Part shown: positions 44,703 to 54,421 of the stretch, in pieces
How the letters are laid out: every line of letters starts with the position of its first letter
How positions within the stretch are numbered: position 1 is the stretch's first letter
NCBI RefSeq assembly: GCF_036884275.1
Contig: NZ_CP145607.1
Span: forward strand, 1,165,001-1,229,000
Origin: Sphingomonas kaistensis
Lineage (GTDB): Bacteria; Pseudomonadota; Alphaproteobacteria; Sphingomonadales; Sphingomonadaceae
DNA length: 64,000 nucleotides
Reading direction: 5' to 3'
Translations under genes and position numbers: made by a program
Notes under the pieces: generated by a model
What the model was told of the DNA's origin: nothing
The model's input: only the letters and a program-made list of their open reading frames with translations
The model's database searches: none

Positions 44703-47414
44703 TTGCGAACGGTCCGGAGCGTGAGTGACCTTTCGGCATCAGAGCGCTTGGGGGCCGTGGCACGGGCGAAACGCTGGTCACCCTTTCTCCGCGGGCTGCT
44801 CGAGCGGCACCGCGAGCTTGCCACCATTTTCAGCGAGCAAGGCAGCGAGGCCGCGCTGGCCTTTGCCGAACGGGAGCCGGACGCTGAGGTACCGGTCGAT
44901 GTCAGCCTCCGCATCGCGCGCCAGCGGCTGGCGCTGGCGACGGCGCTTGGCGATCTTTCCCGCGAATTGTCGCTGGAGGCCGTAACCGCCGCCCTGTCCG
45001 ACTTTGCCGACCGGGCGATCCATGCGGCGCTGGCGCAGGCGATCAGCGAGCGGACCCCGGGTGAGCCGCCCGTTGGCCTCACCGTCCTCGCTCTCGGCAA
45101 ACTTGGCAGTCGCGAGCTCAATTACAGTTCGGACGTCGATCTCATTCTGCTGTTCGATCCCGACACCTTGCCGCGCCGGGCGCGTGACGAACCGGGCGCC
45201 GCCGCGACTCGCCTTGGTCGCCGGCTGGTCGAACTGCTGCAGGAGCGAACCGCCGAGGGCTATGTCGCGCGGGTCGATCTGCGCCTTCGCCCGTCGCCCG
45301 AGGTGACGCCGATCGTCCTGCCCGTCGGCGCGGCCATTTCTTATTACGAAAGCTCGGCATTGCCGTGGGAACGGGCGGCCTTCATCCGCGCTCGCGCCGC
45401 GGCGGGCGACCGGGCGCTGGGCGAGCGATTCCTCGACGAGATCCGGCCTTTCGTGTGGCGCCGGGCACTTGATTTCGGGGCGATCGACGACATTCGCGAT
45501 ATCTCGCTGCGGATTCGCGATCATTATGCGCAGGGGCAGCAGTTCGGCCCTGGCTACGACCTCAAAAGGGGGCGGGGCGGGATTCGCGAGGCGGAATTCT
45601 TCACCCAGGTGCAGCAACTGGTCCACGGCGGCCGCGAGCCGGTGCTGCGCGCGCCCGCTACCCTCGACGCGCTGAAGGTCCTAGCCGAAGGCGGGCGGCT
45701 CGACGCCGACGAAGCGGAGGGAATCGCCCGCGCCTACCGGGCGCTTCGGACCGCCGAGCACCGGGTCCAGATGATCGACGACCGACAGGAGCATCGCTTG
45801 CCTTCGGGCGAGGCGCTGGAAGCGGTGGCGCGGCTTGGCGGGCAGGGGGATGCCGGGCTGTTGCTCGAGGAATTGCGCCCGCATGTCGAGACGGTGGGGC
45901 GCTCCTTCGATGGGCTCGTCCGCAGCCGCGATCGCCGTCTGTCCAACGATCCCGATCTTCTGCGGGACGAAGTGGCCGTGATGGGCTGGCCCGATCCGGT
46001 CGAGGCGGCGCGACGAATCGCTGAATGGCGTACGGGCAAGGCGCGGGCGCTTCGCTCGCCCGCCGCCCGCACCGCCTTCGAAGCCATGCTGCCGACGCTG
46101 CTGCCGCGCATCGCTGCCGCGGCCGACCCGATGCGGGCGCTCAACCGGCTGAGCGATGTCATCGATCGCCTGTCGAGCGGTCTCAATTTCTTTCGCTTGC
46201 TCGAAGCGCGGCCGCAGTTGGCAGACCTGCTGGCTTTGATCCTCGCCCAGGCCCCGGCGCTCGCCGATCAGCTGGCGCAGCGGCCGACCTTGCTCGACGG
46301 GTTGATCGACGAAAGCAGCTTGGCCGAAATTCCGGACGCCGAGACGCTCACGGCCCGCGGCATGGCGGCGGTCGCGAACGAACCCCTGGACGCGGCGCTT
46401 GACCGTATCCGCCGGCTTGTCGGCGAACGTCGCTTCGCGCTCGGCGTCCAGCTCATCACCGGCACTCGTGACCCGATCGCGCTGGCCGAAGGCTATAGCG
46501 CGATTGCCGAGGCGAGCGTTCGGGTGATTGCCGCCAAGGTCGAGCAGAGCTTTGCCGAGGCGCATGGGCGCATCGCGGGCGGCAATCTGGCAGTGATCGC
46601 GCTCGGCCGTTTCGGGGGCAAGGCACTGACCCATGCCAGCGATCTCGACCTCATTTTCCTGTTCGACGCGCCAGACGGCGCGCGGTCCGACGGGCAGCGT
46701 CCGCTAGGAGCCACGGATTATTACAACCGCCTCGCCAGCCGGATCGTCGCCGGGCTGTCGGTCCAGACCTCGGCCGGCCCCTTGTACGACGTCGACACCC
46801 GCCTTCGACCCCAAGGCGAGCAGGGGATGCTGGCGGTCAGCCTCGACGCGTTCGCAGCCTACCAGCGGACCGAGGCCTGGACGTGGGAGCATCTCGCGCT
46901 TTGCCGCGCCCGCCCGCTGGCCGGCGATCCAGCGTTCCAGGACAGGGTCGCGGGCCTGATCCGCACGATCCTTTCCGAGCCTCGCGACCCCGACAAGATC
47001 CGCCGCGATGCCGCCGCGATGCGCACCGACATCGCGCGTCACAAGCCGCCATCGGGGCCGCTCGACGTCAAGTTGGGGCCGGGCGGGCTCGTCGATCTCG
47101 AATTCACTGTGCACGTCTTGCAGCTCACCACCGGGATCGGGCTCGATCCGCGGCTCGAGCTAGCCATTGCCGCCCTGACCGACGCCGCGCTGCTCGACGC
47201 GGAGGCCGATCCCGACCTTCGCCTGCTCAGCCGCTTTCTTGTCGTCCTTCGCCTCGTCGTGTCCGGCAAGGCCGCCGATGTGCCGCCCGCCAGCCGCGCT
47301 CTCGTCGCAAGCCTGTGTGGACAGCCCGACTGGAATGCGCTGATGGCGGCCATTGACGAGGCGCGGGCGCGGATCGCGCGGCGCTGGGAGCAGACACGGG
47401 AAGGGACGGCATGA
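44703..47414 (+). CDS. glnE: Bifunctional glutamine synthetase adenylyltransferase/deadenylase
   Basis: The protein has up to 903 residues. GlnE attaches and removes AMP on glutamine synthetase according to nitrogen state. The two nucleotidyltransferase domains are complete: GKLGSRELNYSSDVDLILLF (deadenylase, about 140) and GRFGGKALTHASDLDLIFLF (adenylylase, about 640), each with the DxD metal site, separated by helical regulatory domains (KRGRGGIREAEFFTQ; KLGPGGLVDLEFTVH). The exact start is open: TTG 44703 or GTG 44721; no ATG is available. The stop overlaps the bcp start (ATGA). Confidence 0.95.
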   Translation: MRTVRSVSDLSASERLGAVARAKRWSPFLRGLLERHRELATIFSEQGSEAALAFAEREPDAEVPVDVSLRIARQRLALATALGDLSRELSLEAVTAALSDFADRAIHAALAQAISERTPGEPPVGLTVLALGKLGSRELNYSSDVDLILLFDPDTLPRRARDEPGAAATRLGRRLVELLQERTAEGYVARVDLRLRPSPEVTPIVLPVGAAISYYESSALPWERAAFIRARAAAGDRALGERFLDEIRPFVWRRALDFGAIDDIRDISLRIRDHYAQGQQFGPGYDLKRGRGGIREAEFFTQVQQLVHGGREPVLRAPATLDALKVLAEGGRLDADEAEGIARAYRALRTAEHRVQMIDDRQEHRLPSGEALEAVARLGGQGDAGLLLEELRPHVETVGRSFDGLVRSRDRRLSNDPDLLRDEVAVMGWPDPVEAARRIAEWRTGKARALRSPAARTAFEAMLPTLLPRIAAAADPMRALNRLSDVIDRLSSGLNFFRLLEARPQLADLLALILAQAPALADQLAQRPTLLDGLIDESSLAEIPDAETLTARGMAAVANEPLDAALDRIRRLVGERRFALGVQLITGTRDPIALAEGYSAIAEASVRVIAAKVEQSFAEAHGRIAGGNLAVIALGRFGGKALTHASDLDLIFLFDAPDGARSDGQRPLGATDYYNRLASRIVAGLSVQTSAGPLYDVDTRLRPQGEQGMLAVSLDAFAAYQRTEAWTWEHLALCRARPLAGDPAFQDRVAGLIRTILSEPRDPDKIRRDAAAMRTDIARHKPPSGPLDVKLGPGGLVDLEFTVHVLQLTTGIGLDPRLELAIAALTDAALLDAEADPDLRLLSRFLVVLRLVVSGKAADVPPASRALVASLCGQPDWNALMAAIDEARARIARRWEQTREGTA

Positions 47415-47866
47415 TCGAACAAGGCAACAAGTCACCGGCATTGACGATGGCCACCACCGGAGGCGAGACAATCGATCTCGCCAATCCCGGCAGCAAGCTT
47501 GTCCTGTATTTCTATCCCAAGGACGACACCTCGGGCTGCACCCGCGAAGCGCAGGATTTCACCGCGCTCGCCGACGAATTCGCAGCCTCCGACACCCGCG
47601 TCGTCGGCGTCTCGCGCGACAGCGCCAAAAGTCACGACAAGTTTATCGCCAAATATGATCTGAAGGTGCCGCTGGCGGTCGATGAAGGCGCGCTCAGCGA
47701 AGCGTTCGGCACCTGGGTCGAAAAGAGCATGTACGGCCGCAAATATATGGGGATGGAGCGCGCTACCTTTCTCCTCGATGCCGACGGCACGGTTCTGCGC
47801 GCCTGGCGCAAGGTCAAGGTGCCCAATCACGCCACCGAGGTGCTGAAGGCCGCGCAGGGGAGCTAA
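47411..47866 (+). CDS. bcp: Thioredoxin-dependent peroxiredoxin, Bcp/PrxQ type, single cysteine
   Basis: The protein has 151 residues. The peroxidatic Cys is in YPKDDTSGCTREAQDF, the PrxQ/Bcp signature, and ERATFLLDADGTVLRAW is also typical. It reduces hydrogen peroxide and organic peroxides. There is no second Cys anywhere in the protein; E. coli Bcp has a resolving Cys five residues after the first. So this is a one-Cys form that needs an outside thiol. It is translationally coupled to glnE by ATGA. Confidence 0.93.
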   Translation: MIEQGNKSPALTMATTGGETIDLANPGSKLVLYFYPKDDTSGCTREAQDFTALADEFAASDTRVVGVSRDSAKSHDKFIAKYDLKVPLAVDEGALSEAFGTWVEKSMYGRKYMGMERATFLLDADGTVLRAWRKVKVPNHATEVLKAAQGS

Positions 47867-47891
47867 GCGCGGGTCTGATTGTTACGGCTCC

Positions 47892-48353
47892 ATGACAGAA
47901 TTGTTCGGGACCGACCGCTTCGACCTCCTGCCGCATCTGGCGGCGCTGCTGTTGGCCTATGTGCTGGCCCTGCCGATCGGCTGGAACCGCGAAAAGGAAG
48001 AACGCTCGGCCGGGATCCGCACCTTTCCGCTGGTCGCGGTCGCCGCCTGTGGTTTTCTTCAGGCGAGCGAGGGGATCATCGGCGACAATCCCGAAGCGAC
48101 CGCCCGGGTGGTCGAAGGGCTGATCACCGGCATGGGTTTCATCGGCGGCGGCGCGATCCTAAAGGTCAAGGACAGCGTGAAGGGCACCGCCACCGCCGCC
48201 AGCCTGTGGGTGACGGGCGCGATCGGCCTGTCGGTCGGGCTTGGCGCAATCGACGTCGCGGTGATGCTGACCGTGCTGGCCTTTTTCACCCTGTCGCTAT
48301 TGTCGCCATTGAAAGGGATCATCGGTCGCGACCCCCCGGCGCACGACGACTGA
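47892..48353 (+). CDS. MgtC/SapB family inner-membrane protein
   Basis: The protein has 153 residues and four to five membrane helices. LALPIGWNREKEERSAGIRT is the conserved MgtC entry region, followed by LITGMGFIGGGAILKVKDSV and GTATAASLWVTGAIGLSVG, both family marks. The C-terminal cytoplasmic domain of the longer MgtC proteins is absent. Short members have no agreed function; MgtC itself affects growth at low magnesium and virulence. No magnesium transporter gene is adjacent. Confidence 0.9.
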   Translation: MTELFGTDRFDLLPHLAALLLAYVLALPIGWNREKEERSAGIRTFPLVAVAACGFLQASEGIIGDNPEATARVVEGLITGMGFIGGGAILKVKDSVKGTATAASLWVTGAIGLSVGLGAIDVAVMLTVLAFFTLSLLSPLKGIIGRDPPAHDD

Positions 48354-48424
48354 TACGGACCTAAGGGAGGACTGGCTTTTCCCCTCACGCGCGCCTATCT
48401 CGCGCCCAACGCTAGAGGATTGAA

Positions 48425-49210
48425 ATGGCCGAGTTCACGCTTCCCGCCAACAGCAAGATTACCGGCAAGCCGCGCCGCTACAAGGCCGAAGCCGGCGCCA
48501 ACCGGACCAAGGCCTTCAAGGTCTACCGCTACGATCCCGATAGCGGTGAAAACCCGCGCTACGATACGTACGAGGTCAATCTGGACGAATGCGGGCCGAT
48601 GGTCCTCGATGCGCTGATCAAGATCAAGAATGAGATTGATCCGACTTTGACCTTCCGCCGGTCGTGCCGCGAAGGCATTTGTGGGTCCTGTTCGATGAAC
48701 ATGGACGGCAAGAACGGCCTTGCCTGCACCACCGCGATCGAGGACGTGAAGGGCGACCTTCGCATCACCCCGCTGCCGCATTGCGACGTGATCAAGGATC
48801 TCGTCCCCGATTTCAGCCATCTTTACGCCCAATATGCCTCGATCGAACCGTGGCTGAAGAGCGCCAGCCCGGCGCCGAGCGGCAAGGAGCGGCTGCAGAG
48901 CCCGGACGACCGCGAGCATCTGAACGGCCTTTACGAGTGCATCCTGTGCTTCTGCTGCTCGACCTCGTGCCCGAGCTACTGGTGGAACGGCGATCGCTTC
49001 CTTGGGCCGGCGATCCTGCTGCAGGCCTATCGCTGGCTCGCCGACAGCCGCGACGAGATGACCGGCGAGCGGCTCGACCAGCTCGAGGATCCGTATCGCC
49101 TGTATCGCTGCCACACCATCATGAACTGCGCCAACGTCTGCCCCAAGGGGCTGAACCCGGCCAAGGCGATCGCCGAAACCAAGAAGCTGATCGCCGAGCG
49201 CGCGGCGTAA
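48425..49210 (+). CDS. sdhB: Succinate dehydrogenase iron-sulfur subunit
   Basis: The protein has 261 residues. SdhB carries electrons from the flavoprotein to the quinone site. Cluster ligands are present: [10 protein letters not shown] with NGLAC for [2Fe-2S], [11 protein letters not shown] for [4Fe-4S] and [17 protein letters not shown] for the remaining [4Fe-4S]/[3Fe-4S] ligands. [10 protein letters not shown] and [19 protein letters not shown] are standard. Notably, sdhC, sdhD and sdhA are not upstream; the neighbours are an MgtC-family gene and a thioesterase. The ATG at 48425 follows GAGGATTGAA. Confidence 0.96.
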   Translation: MAEFTLPANSKITGKPRRYKAEAGANRTKAFKVYRYDPDSGENPRYDTYEVNLDECGPMVLDALIKIKNEIDPTLTFRRSCREGICGSCSMNMDGKNGLACTTAIEDVKGDLRITPLPHCDVIKDLVPDFSHLYAQYASIEPWLKSASPAPSGKERLQSPDDREHLNGLYECILCFCCSTSCPSYWWNGDRFLGPAILLQAYRWLADSRDEMTGERLDQLEDPYRLYRCHTIMNCANVCPKGLNPAKAIAETKKLIAERAA

Positions 49211-49262
49211 GGCAGGGCATCCCCATTGCTGCGCGATGGGGAGCTTCCTAGAAGCCGCCCGC

Positions 49263-49730
49263 ATGGACGCACCTGAAGACATCGCCAATCGCCCTTCGGG
49301 CGCGCGGGACGATCCCGATCATCCGGGCTGGTACAGCTGGATCGACCTGCCAGCGGACAGCTTTGCGGCGCAGACCGGCAAGATGATTTTCCGCCCCGAT
49401 GGTCCCGGCCGGGCAGTGGTCCGCATGTTTCCTGAAGAGCGTCACCTCAACCTTGGTGGCAGCTTGCACGGTGGCATGGTGATGAGCTTCATCGACATGG
49501 CGCTGTTCGGCGGCGGCCGCTGCGCGGGGATGCGCCGAGCGCATTATGTGACGCTTGATCTCACCACCAAATTCATGGGCCGGGGCGAGGCGGGCAAGCC
49601 GCTCGACGCCCATGTCGAACTGGTGCGTCAGACCCGCAGCCTCGCCTTTCTGCAAGGTGTGGTGCGGCAGGACGGCGAGGCCTGCTACAGCTTTTCGGGG
49701 ACGCTGAAAAAGCTTCGCGACGTCACGTGA
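49263..49730 (+). CDS. PaaI-type hotdog thioesterase
   Basis: The protein has 155 residues. The hotdog fold motif RHLNLGGSLHGGMVMSFIDM places it in the PaaI/4HBT group, with the HGG loop and downstream Asp expected for thioester hydrolysis; VTLDLTTKFMGRGEAGKPL is also typical. The acyl-CoA substrate is not known. I use the ATG at 49263; an in-frame ATG at 49236 would add nine residues and has no ribosome site. Its stop overlaps the zapE GTG. Confidence 0.86.
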   Translation: MDAPEDIANRPSGARDDPDHPGWYSWIDLPADSFAAQTGKMIFRPDGPGRAVVRMFPEERHLNLGGSLHGGMVMSFIDMALFGGGRCAGMRRAHYVTLDLTTKFMGRGEAGKPLDAHVELVRQTRSLAFLQGVVRQDGEACYSFSGTLKKLRDVT

Positions 49731-50830
49731 GCGGAGCTGTCGCCGCTGCCTACGATCGCCTGCTTGCCGCGGCGGAACTGAAGCCCGACGCCGATCAGGC
49801 CCGTGCCGCCGCTGCGCTTGACCGACTGGGCGGCGAGCTATCCATGCGCCGTGGCTTTTTCGCCCGGCTACTCGGCCGCCGCCGCGACGTGTGCGGCGTT
49901 TACCTGTGGGGCGGGGTAGGGCGCGGCAAGTCGATGCTGATGGACCTCGCCTTCGATCATATCGAGGTGAGACCCAAACGCCGGGTTCACTTTCACGCCG
50001 TCATGCTGGAAGTTCACGAGCGGCTTCGTGCCGAGCGCGCCAAGGGACATGGCGATCCGATCCCTGCGCTGGCCGAAGCGATCGCAGAGGAAAGCCTGCT
50101 CCTCTGTTTCGACGAGATGGTGGTGAACAATCCCGCCGACGCGATGATACTGTCGCGCCTGTTTACTGCTCTGCTGGAAGAAGGGGTGGCGATCGTCACC
50201 ACCTCCAACCGCCATCCGCGCGATCTCTATAAGGATGGCCTCAACCGCGAGTTGTTCCTGCCGTTCATTAAATTGCTGGAGGATCGGCTCGAGGTCATCG
50301 CGCTGGACGGGCCGACCGACTACCGGCTCGACCGGCTGCACGGCGTCGAGACCTGGCACGTGCCCAATGGCCCGAAGGCGACCGAGGCGCTGTCGACCGC
50401 CTTCTTCAAGCTCACCGATTATCCGGTCGAGGACCGCGCACATGTGCCGAGCGAGGAACTGGAGGTCGGCGGCGGACGGACGTTGCACGTCCCCAAAAGC
50501 CTGAAGGGCGTCGCGGTCTTTTCGTTCAAGCGCCTATGCGGCGAAGCCCGCGGCGCCTCGGACTATCTCGCGGTCGCCCGACGCTTTCACACCGTGATCC
50601 TGGTCGGCATCCCGGTCATGGGCCCGGAAAAACGCAACGAGGCGGCGCGCTTCGTCACGCTGATCGACGCCCTTTACGAGCATAAGGTGAAGCTGCTCGC
50701 CGCTGCCGATGCGGAGCCTGCCGCTCTTTATCCTTCAGGCACCGGCGCCTTCGAGTTTCAGCGCACTGTCAGCCGCCTCGAGGAAATGCGCAGCGCCGAC
50801 TACCTCGCCGAAGGCCACGGCGCGGCCTAG
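49727..50830 (+). CDS. zapE: Cell division protein ZapE (AFG1-family ATPase)
   Basis: The protein has 367 residues. Walker A is YLWGGVGRGKSMLMDLAF, Walker B is LLCFDEMVVNNPADAMIL, and TTSNRHPRDLYKDGLNREL and SFKRLCGEARGASDYLAVAR are AFG1/ZapE-specific. ZapE interacts with FtsZ at the constricting division ring, with oxygen-dependent effects in E. coli; its eukaryotic relatives act in mitochondria. It starts at a GTG overlapping the thioesterase stop. Confidence 0.94.
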   Translation: MSGAVAAAYDRLLAAAELKPDADQARAAAALDRLGGELSMRRGFFARLLGRRRDVCGVYLWGGVGRGKSMLMDLAFDHIEVRPKRRVHFHAVMLEVHERLRAERAKGHGDPIPALAEAIAEESLLLCFDEMVVNNPADAMILSRLFTALLEEGVAIVTTSNRHPRDLYKDGLNRELFLPFIKLLEDRLEVIALDGPTDYRLDRLHGVETWHVPNGPKATEALSTAFFKLTDYPVEDRAHVPSEELEVGGGRTLHVPKSLKGVAVFSFKRLCGEARGASDYLAVARRFHTVILVGIPVMGPEKRNEAARFVTLIDALYEHKVKLLAAADAEPAALYPSGTGAFEFQRTVSRLEEMRSADYLAEGHGAA

Positions 50831-50890
50831 CTGCGCGAAGAGAAGCGCCGCCCGGATCGCTCCGGACGGCCCCTCCAGATCTCAACAGCC

Positions 50891-51265
50891 TTATCGCAGG
50901 ATGGCGCCGATGATCTGCTCGATGATCTGGGTCTGCGGATCGACCCCGTAGAGATTGCCCTGATCGTAGTAATAATTGTTGCGCGGATCGAGGCCGTATT
51001 GCTGGCGCACGTCGTAGGGGATCTGATCGTAGGCGTAGCGGTCGTAGCCGTAATTCTGCGCATAACGCTGCCCGATTGCCAGCTTCTTCGCCTGACCTGG
51101 CGGCAGACAGCCGTTGTTCTTCTTGGCGAGGCCCGGCGGGCAGCCATAGCTTTGGGCGTAGCCGCCGTGCTTGCCATGATTGCCGTGGCCCTTGCCGGGC
51201 TTGGCGGCGGCCGGCGCCGCGGCGAGGGCGAGCGCTGCGCCCGCGAGGATGAGTGCCTGTTTCAT
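50891..51265 (-). CDS. Secreted small basic protein of unknown function
   Basis: The protein has 124 residues. A signal peptide (MKQALILAGAALALAAAPAA) is followed by a Lys/Gly/His-rich start (KPGKGHGNHGKHGG), a paired motif CPPGLAKKNNGCLPPGQAKK with two Cys, and a Tyr/Asn-rich region (YAQNYGYDRYAYDQ) before a short hydrophobic end (QIIEQIIGAIL). The CPPG(x)AKK repeat is common in alphaproteobacterial secreted proteins related to RcnB/CigR-type small proteins, but the function is not established. It is divergent from mdh. Confidence 0.82.
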   Translation of the reverse strand: MKQALILAGAALALAAAPAAAKPGKGHGNHGKHGGYAQSYGCPPGLAKKNNGCLPPGQAKKLAIGQRYAQNYGYDRYAYDQIPYDVRQQYGLDPRNNYYYDQGNLYGVDPQTQIIEQIIGAILR

Positions 51266-51374
51266 GCCGTTTGTCTATCGGTCCGCGGCTTAACGGTTCG
51301 TGATGGCGCCGTTCATCACTGATCGGTGTGTTTGCACCCTTCGTGCGGTTGCCCCGACGGAGCGCAGGGGCTAG

Positions 51375-52929
<1,555 letters not shown>

Positions 52930-52938
52930 CTAAGCCTC

Positions 52939-53493
52939 GTGTCCGCCATCCTCCCCTTGTTTGCGCTCGCCGCGAGCCTTTCCGACCAGCCTCGGCTCGA
53001 TGTCGCGCGGGTGCAAGACGTGGTTGCCGCGGTGCAAAGTTGCAGCCGGGCGGTCATGGGCAAGGCGAAGGTCGATCACGGAGCACTCGAGGCAGAGGGC
53101 TGGAAGCAAGACGCACTGCAGGGCATCGGTGTTGTCCGCCGGAAGCCCGGCAATGCGGCGATCATTCTCGCCAACAACGGCCAATCCAGCAGTTTTCCCG
53201 GCAACTTCATGCAGGAAGTCTGCTTTGTGCGCGCTCAGCTGAGTTCCTCCGACGTACCTGGCACCTTGGCGGACCAGATTACGCGCCTGATCAAGGTCCA
53301 ACCCATCATCATTCGAAATAATCGCGACCAATGGTTATGGAGCGGCCCCTCGGTTTGGGTCAGCCAAGAGCCTTTCGACCCGGACGCAAACGGATTGCCC
53401 GCGACCCAGCTTGGCGTGATGCCGGCCTTTCAGGGCTGGCCACGACCCACCCCAGATGCTTCGAGCCAGAACCAGAACCAGGAGCCTAGATGA
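52939..53493 (+). CDS. Secreted protein of unknown function, paralogue 2
   Basis: The protein has 184 residues and a weak signal-like start ([16 protein letters not shown]). It shares with the preceding protein the pattern Cys - about 15 residues - ALEAxGWKxxxL, a second Cys near the middle and a following helix ([12 protein letters not shown]). The C-terminal 50 residues are extra and end in a Gln/Asn-rich tail (SSQNQNQEP). I do not recognise the family. It begins at a GTG nine bases after its paralogue, and its stop overlaps the sucD start (ATGA), which ties it to the TCA cluster transcript. Confidence 0.72.
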   Translation: MSAILPLFALAASLSDQPRLDVARVQDVVAAVQSCSRAVMGKAKVDHGALEAEGWKQDALQGIGVVRRKPGNAAIILANNGQSSSFPGNFMQEVCFVRAQLSSSDVPGTLADQITRLIKVQPIIIRNNRDQWLWSGPSVWVSQEPFDPDANGLPATQLGVMPAFQGWPRPTPDASSQNQNQEPR

Positions 53494-54374
53494 GCATTCT
53501 CGTTAACCGGAACACCAAGGTCATCACGCAGGGGATGACCGGCGAAACCGGCACCTTTCATACCGAGCAGGCGCTGGCCTATGGCACGCAGATGGTCGGC
53601 GGCGTGACCCCGGGCAAGGGCGGCACGACCCACATCGGCCTGCCGGTGTTCGACACGGTCGAGGAAGCGGTCGCCAAGACCGGCGCCGACGCTTCGGTCA
53701 TCTACGTCCCGCCGCCCTTCGCGGCCGATTCGATCCTCGAGGCGATCGACGCCAAGGTGCCGCTGATCGTCTGCATCACCGAAGGCATTCCGGTGCTCGA
53801 CATGGTCAAGGTGAAGCGCGCCCTCGATGGCTCGTCCTCACGCCTGATCGGGCCGAACTGCCCGGGCGTCCTGACGCCCGACGAGTGCAAGATCGGCATC
53901 ATGCCGGGCAACATCTTCAAGAAAGGCAGCGTCGGCGTGGTCTCGCGCTCGGGCACGCTGACCTATGAAGCGGTGTTCCAGACCTCGAACGAGGGCCTCG
54001 GCCAGACCACCGCGGTCGGCATCGGCGGCGATCCGGTCAAGGGCACCGAGTTCATCGACATGCTCGAGATGTTCTTGGCGGACGACGAGACCAAGTCGAT
54101 CATCATGATCGGCGAGATCGGCGGCAGCGCCGAAGAAGAAGCCGCGCAGTTCCTCGCCGACGAGGCCAAGCGCGGCCGCAAGAAGCCGACCGTCGGCTTT
54201 ATCGCCGGCCGTACCGCGCCTCCGGGCCGCCGCATGGGCCATGCCGGCGCGATCGTGTCGGGCGGCAAGGGCGACGCGGAATCCAAGATCGCCGCGATGG
54301 AAGCCGCTGGCATTCGCGTGTCCCCAAGCCCATCTGAGCTTGGCCGCACCCTGAAGGAACTGCTGAACGGCTGA
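53490..54374 (+). CDS. sucD: Succinyl-CoA synthetase alpha subunit
   Basis: The protein has 294 residues. SucD binds CoA and carries the phosphohistidine of the succinyl-CoA/succinate step. [58 protein letters not shown] and [17 protein letters not shown] with the active His are all in place. The beta subunit gene sucC, normally directly upstream, is not in this window; two unknown secreted proteins are there instead. sucA follows after 47 bases. Confidence 0.96.
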   Translation: MSILVNRNTKVITQGMTGETGTFHTEQALAYGTQMVGGVTPGKGGTTHIGLPVFDTVEEAVAKTGADASVIYVPPPFAADSILEAIDAKVPLIVCITEGIPVLDMVKVKRALDGSSSRLIGPNCPGVLTPDECKIGIMPGNIFKKGSVGVVSRSGTLTYEAVFQTSNEGLGQTTAVGIGGDPVKGTEFIDMLEMFLADDETKSIIMIGEIGGSAEEEAAQFLADEAKRGRKKPTVGFIAGRTAPPGRRMGHAGAIVSGGKGDAESKIAAMEAAGIRVSPSPSELGRTLKELLNG

Positions 54375-54421
54375 GGCCGATCTCGGGCCCCGGGTCTTTC
54401 GCCGGGGGACAAGAGGATAGA

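Noticed and set aside
51303-51374. A 23-codon frame upstream of mdh that could be a leader peptide
   Set aside because: It has no ribosome site, no run of regulatory codons and no attenuator hairpin after it.
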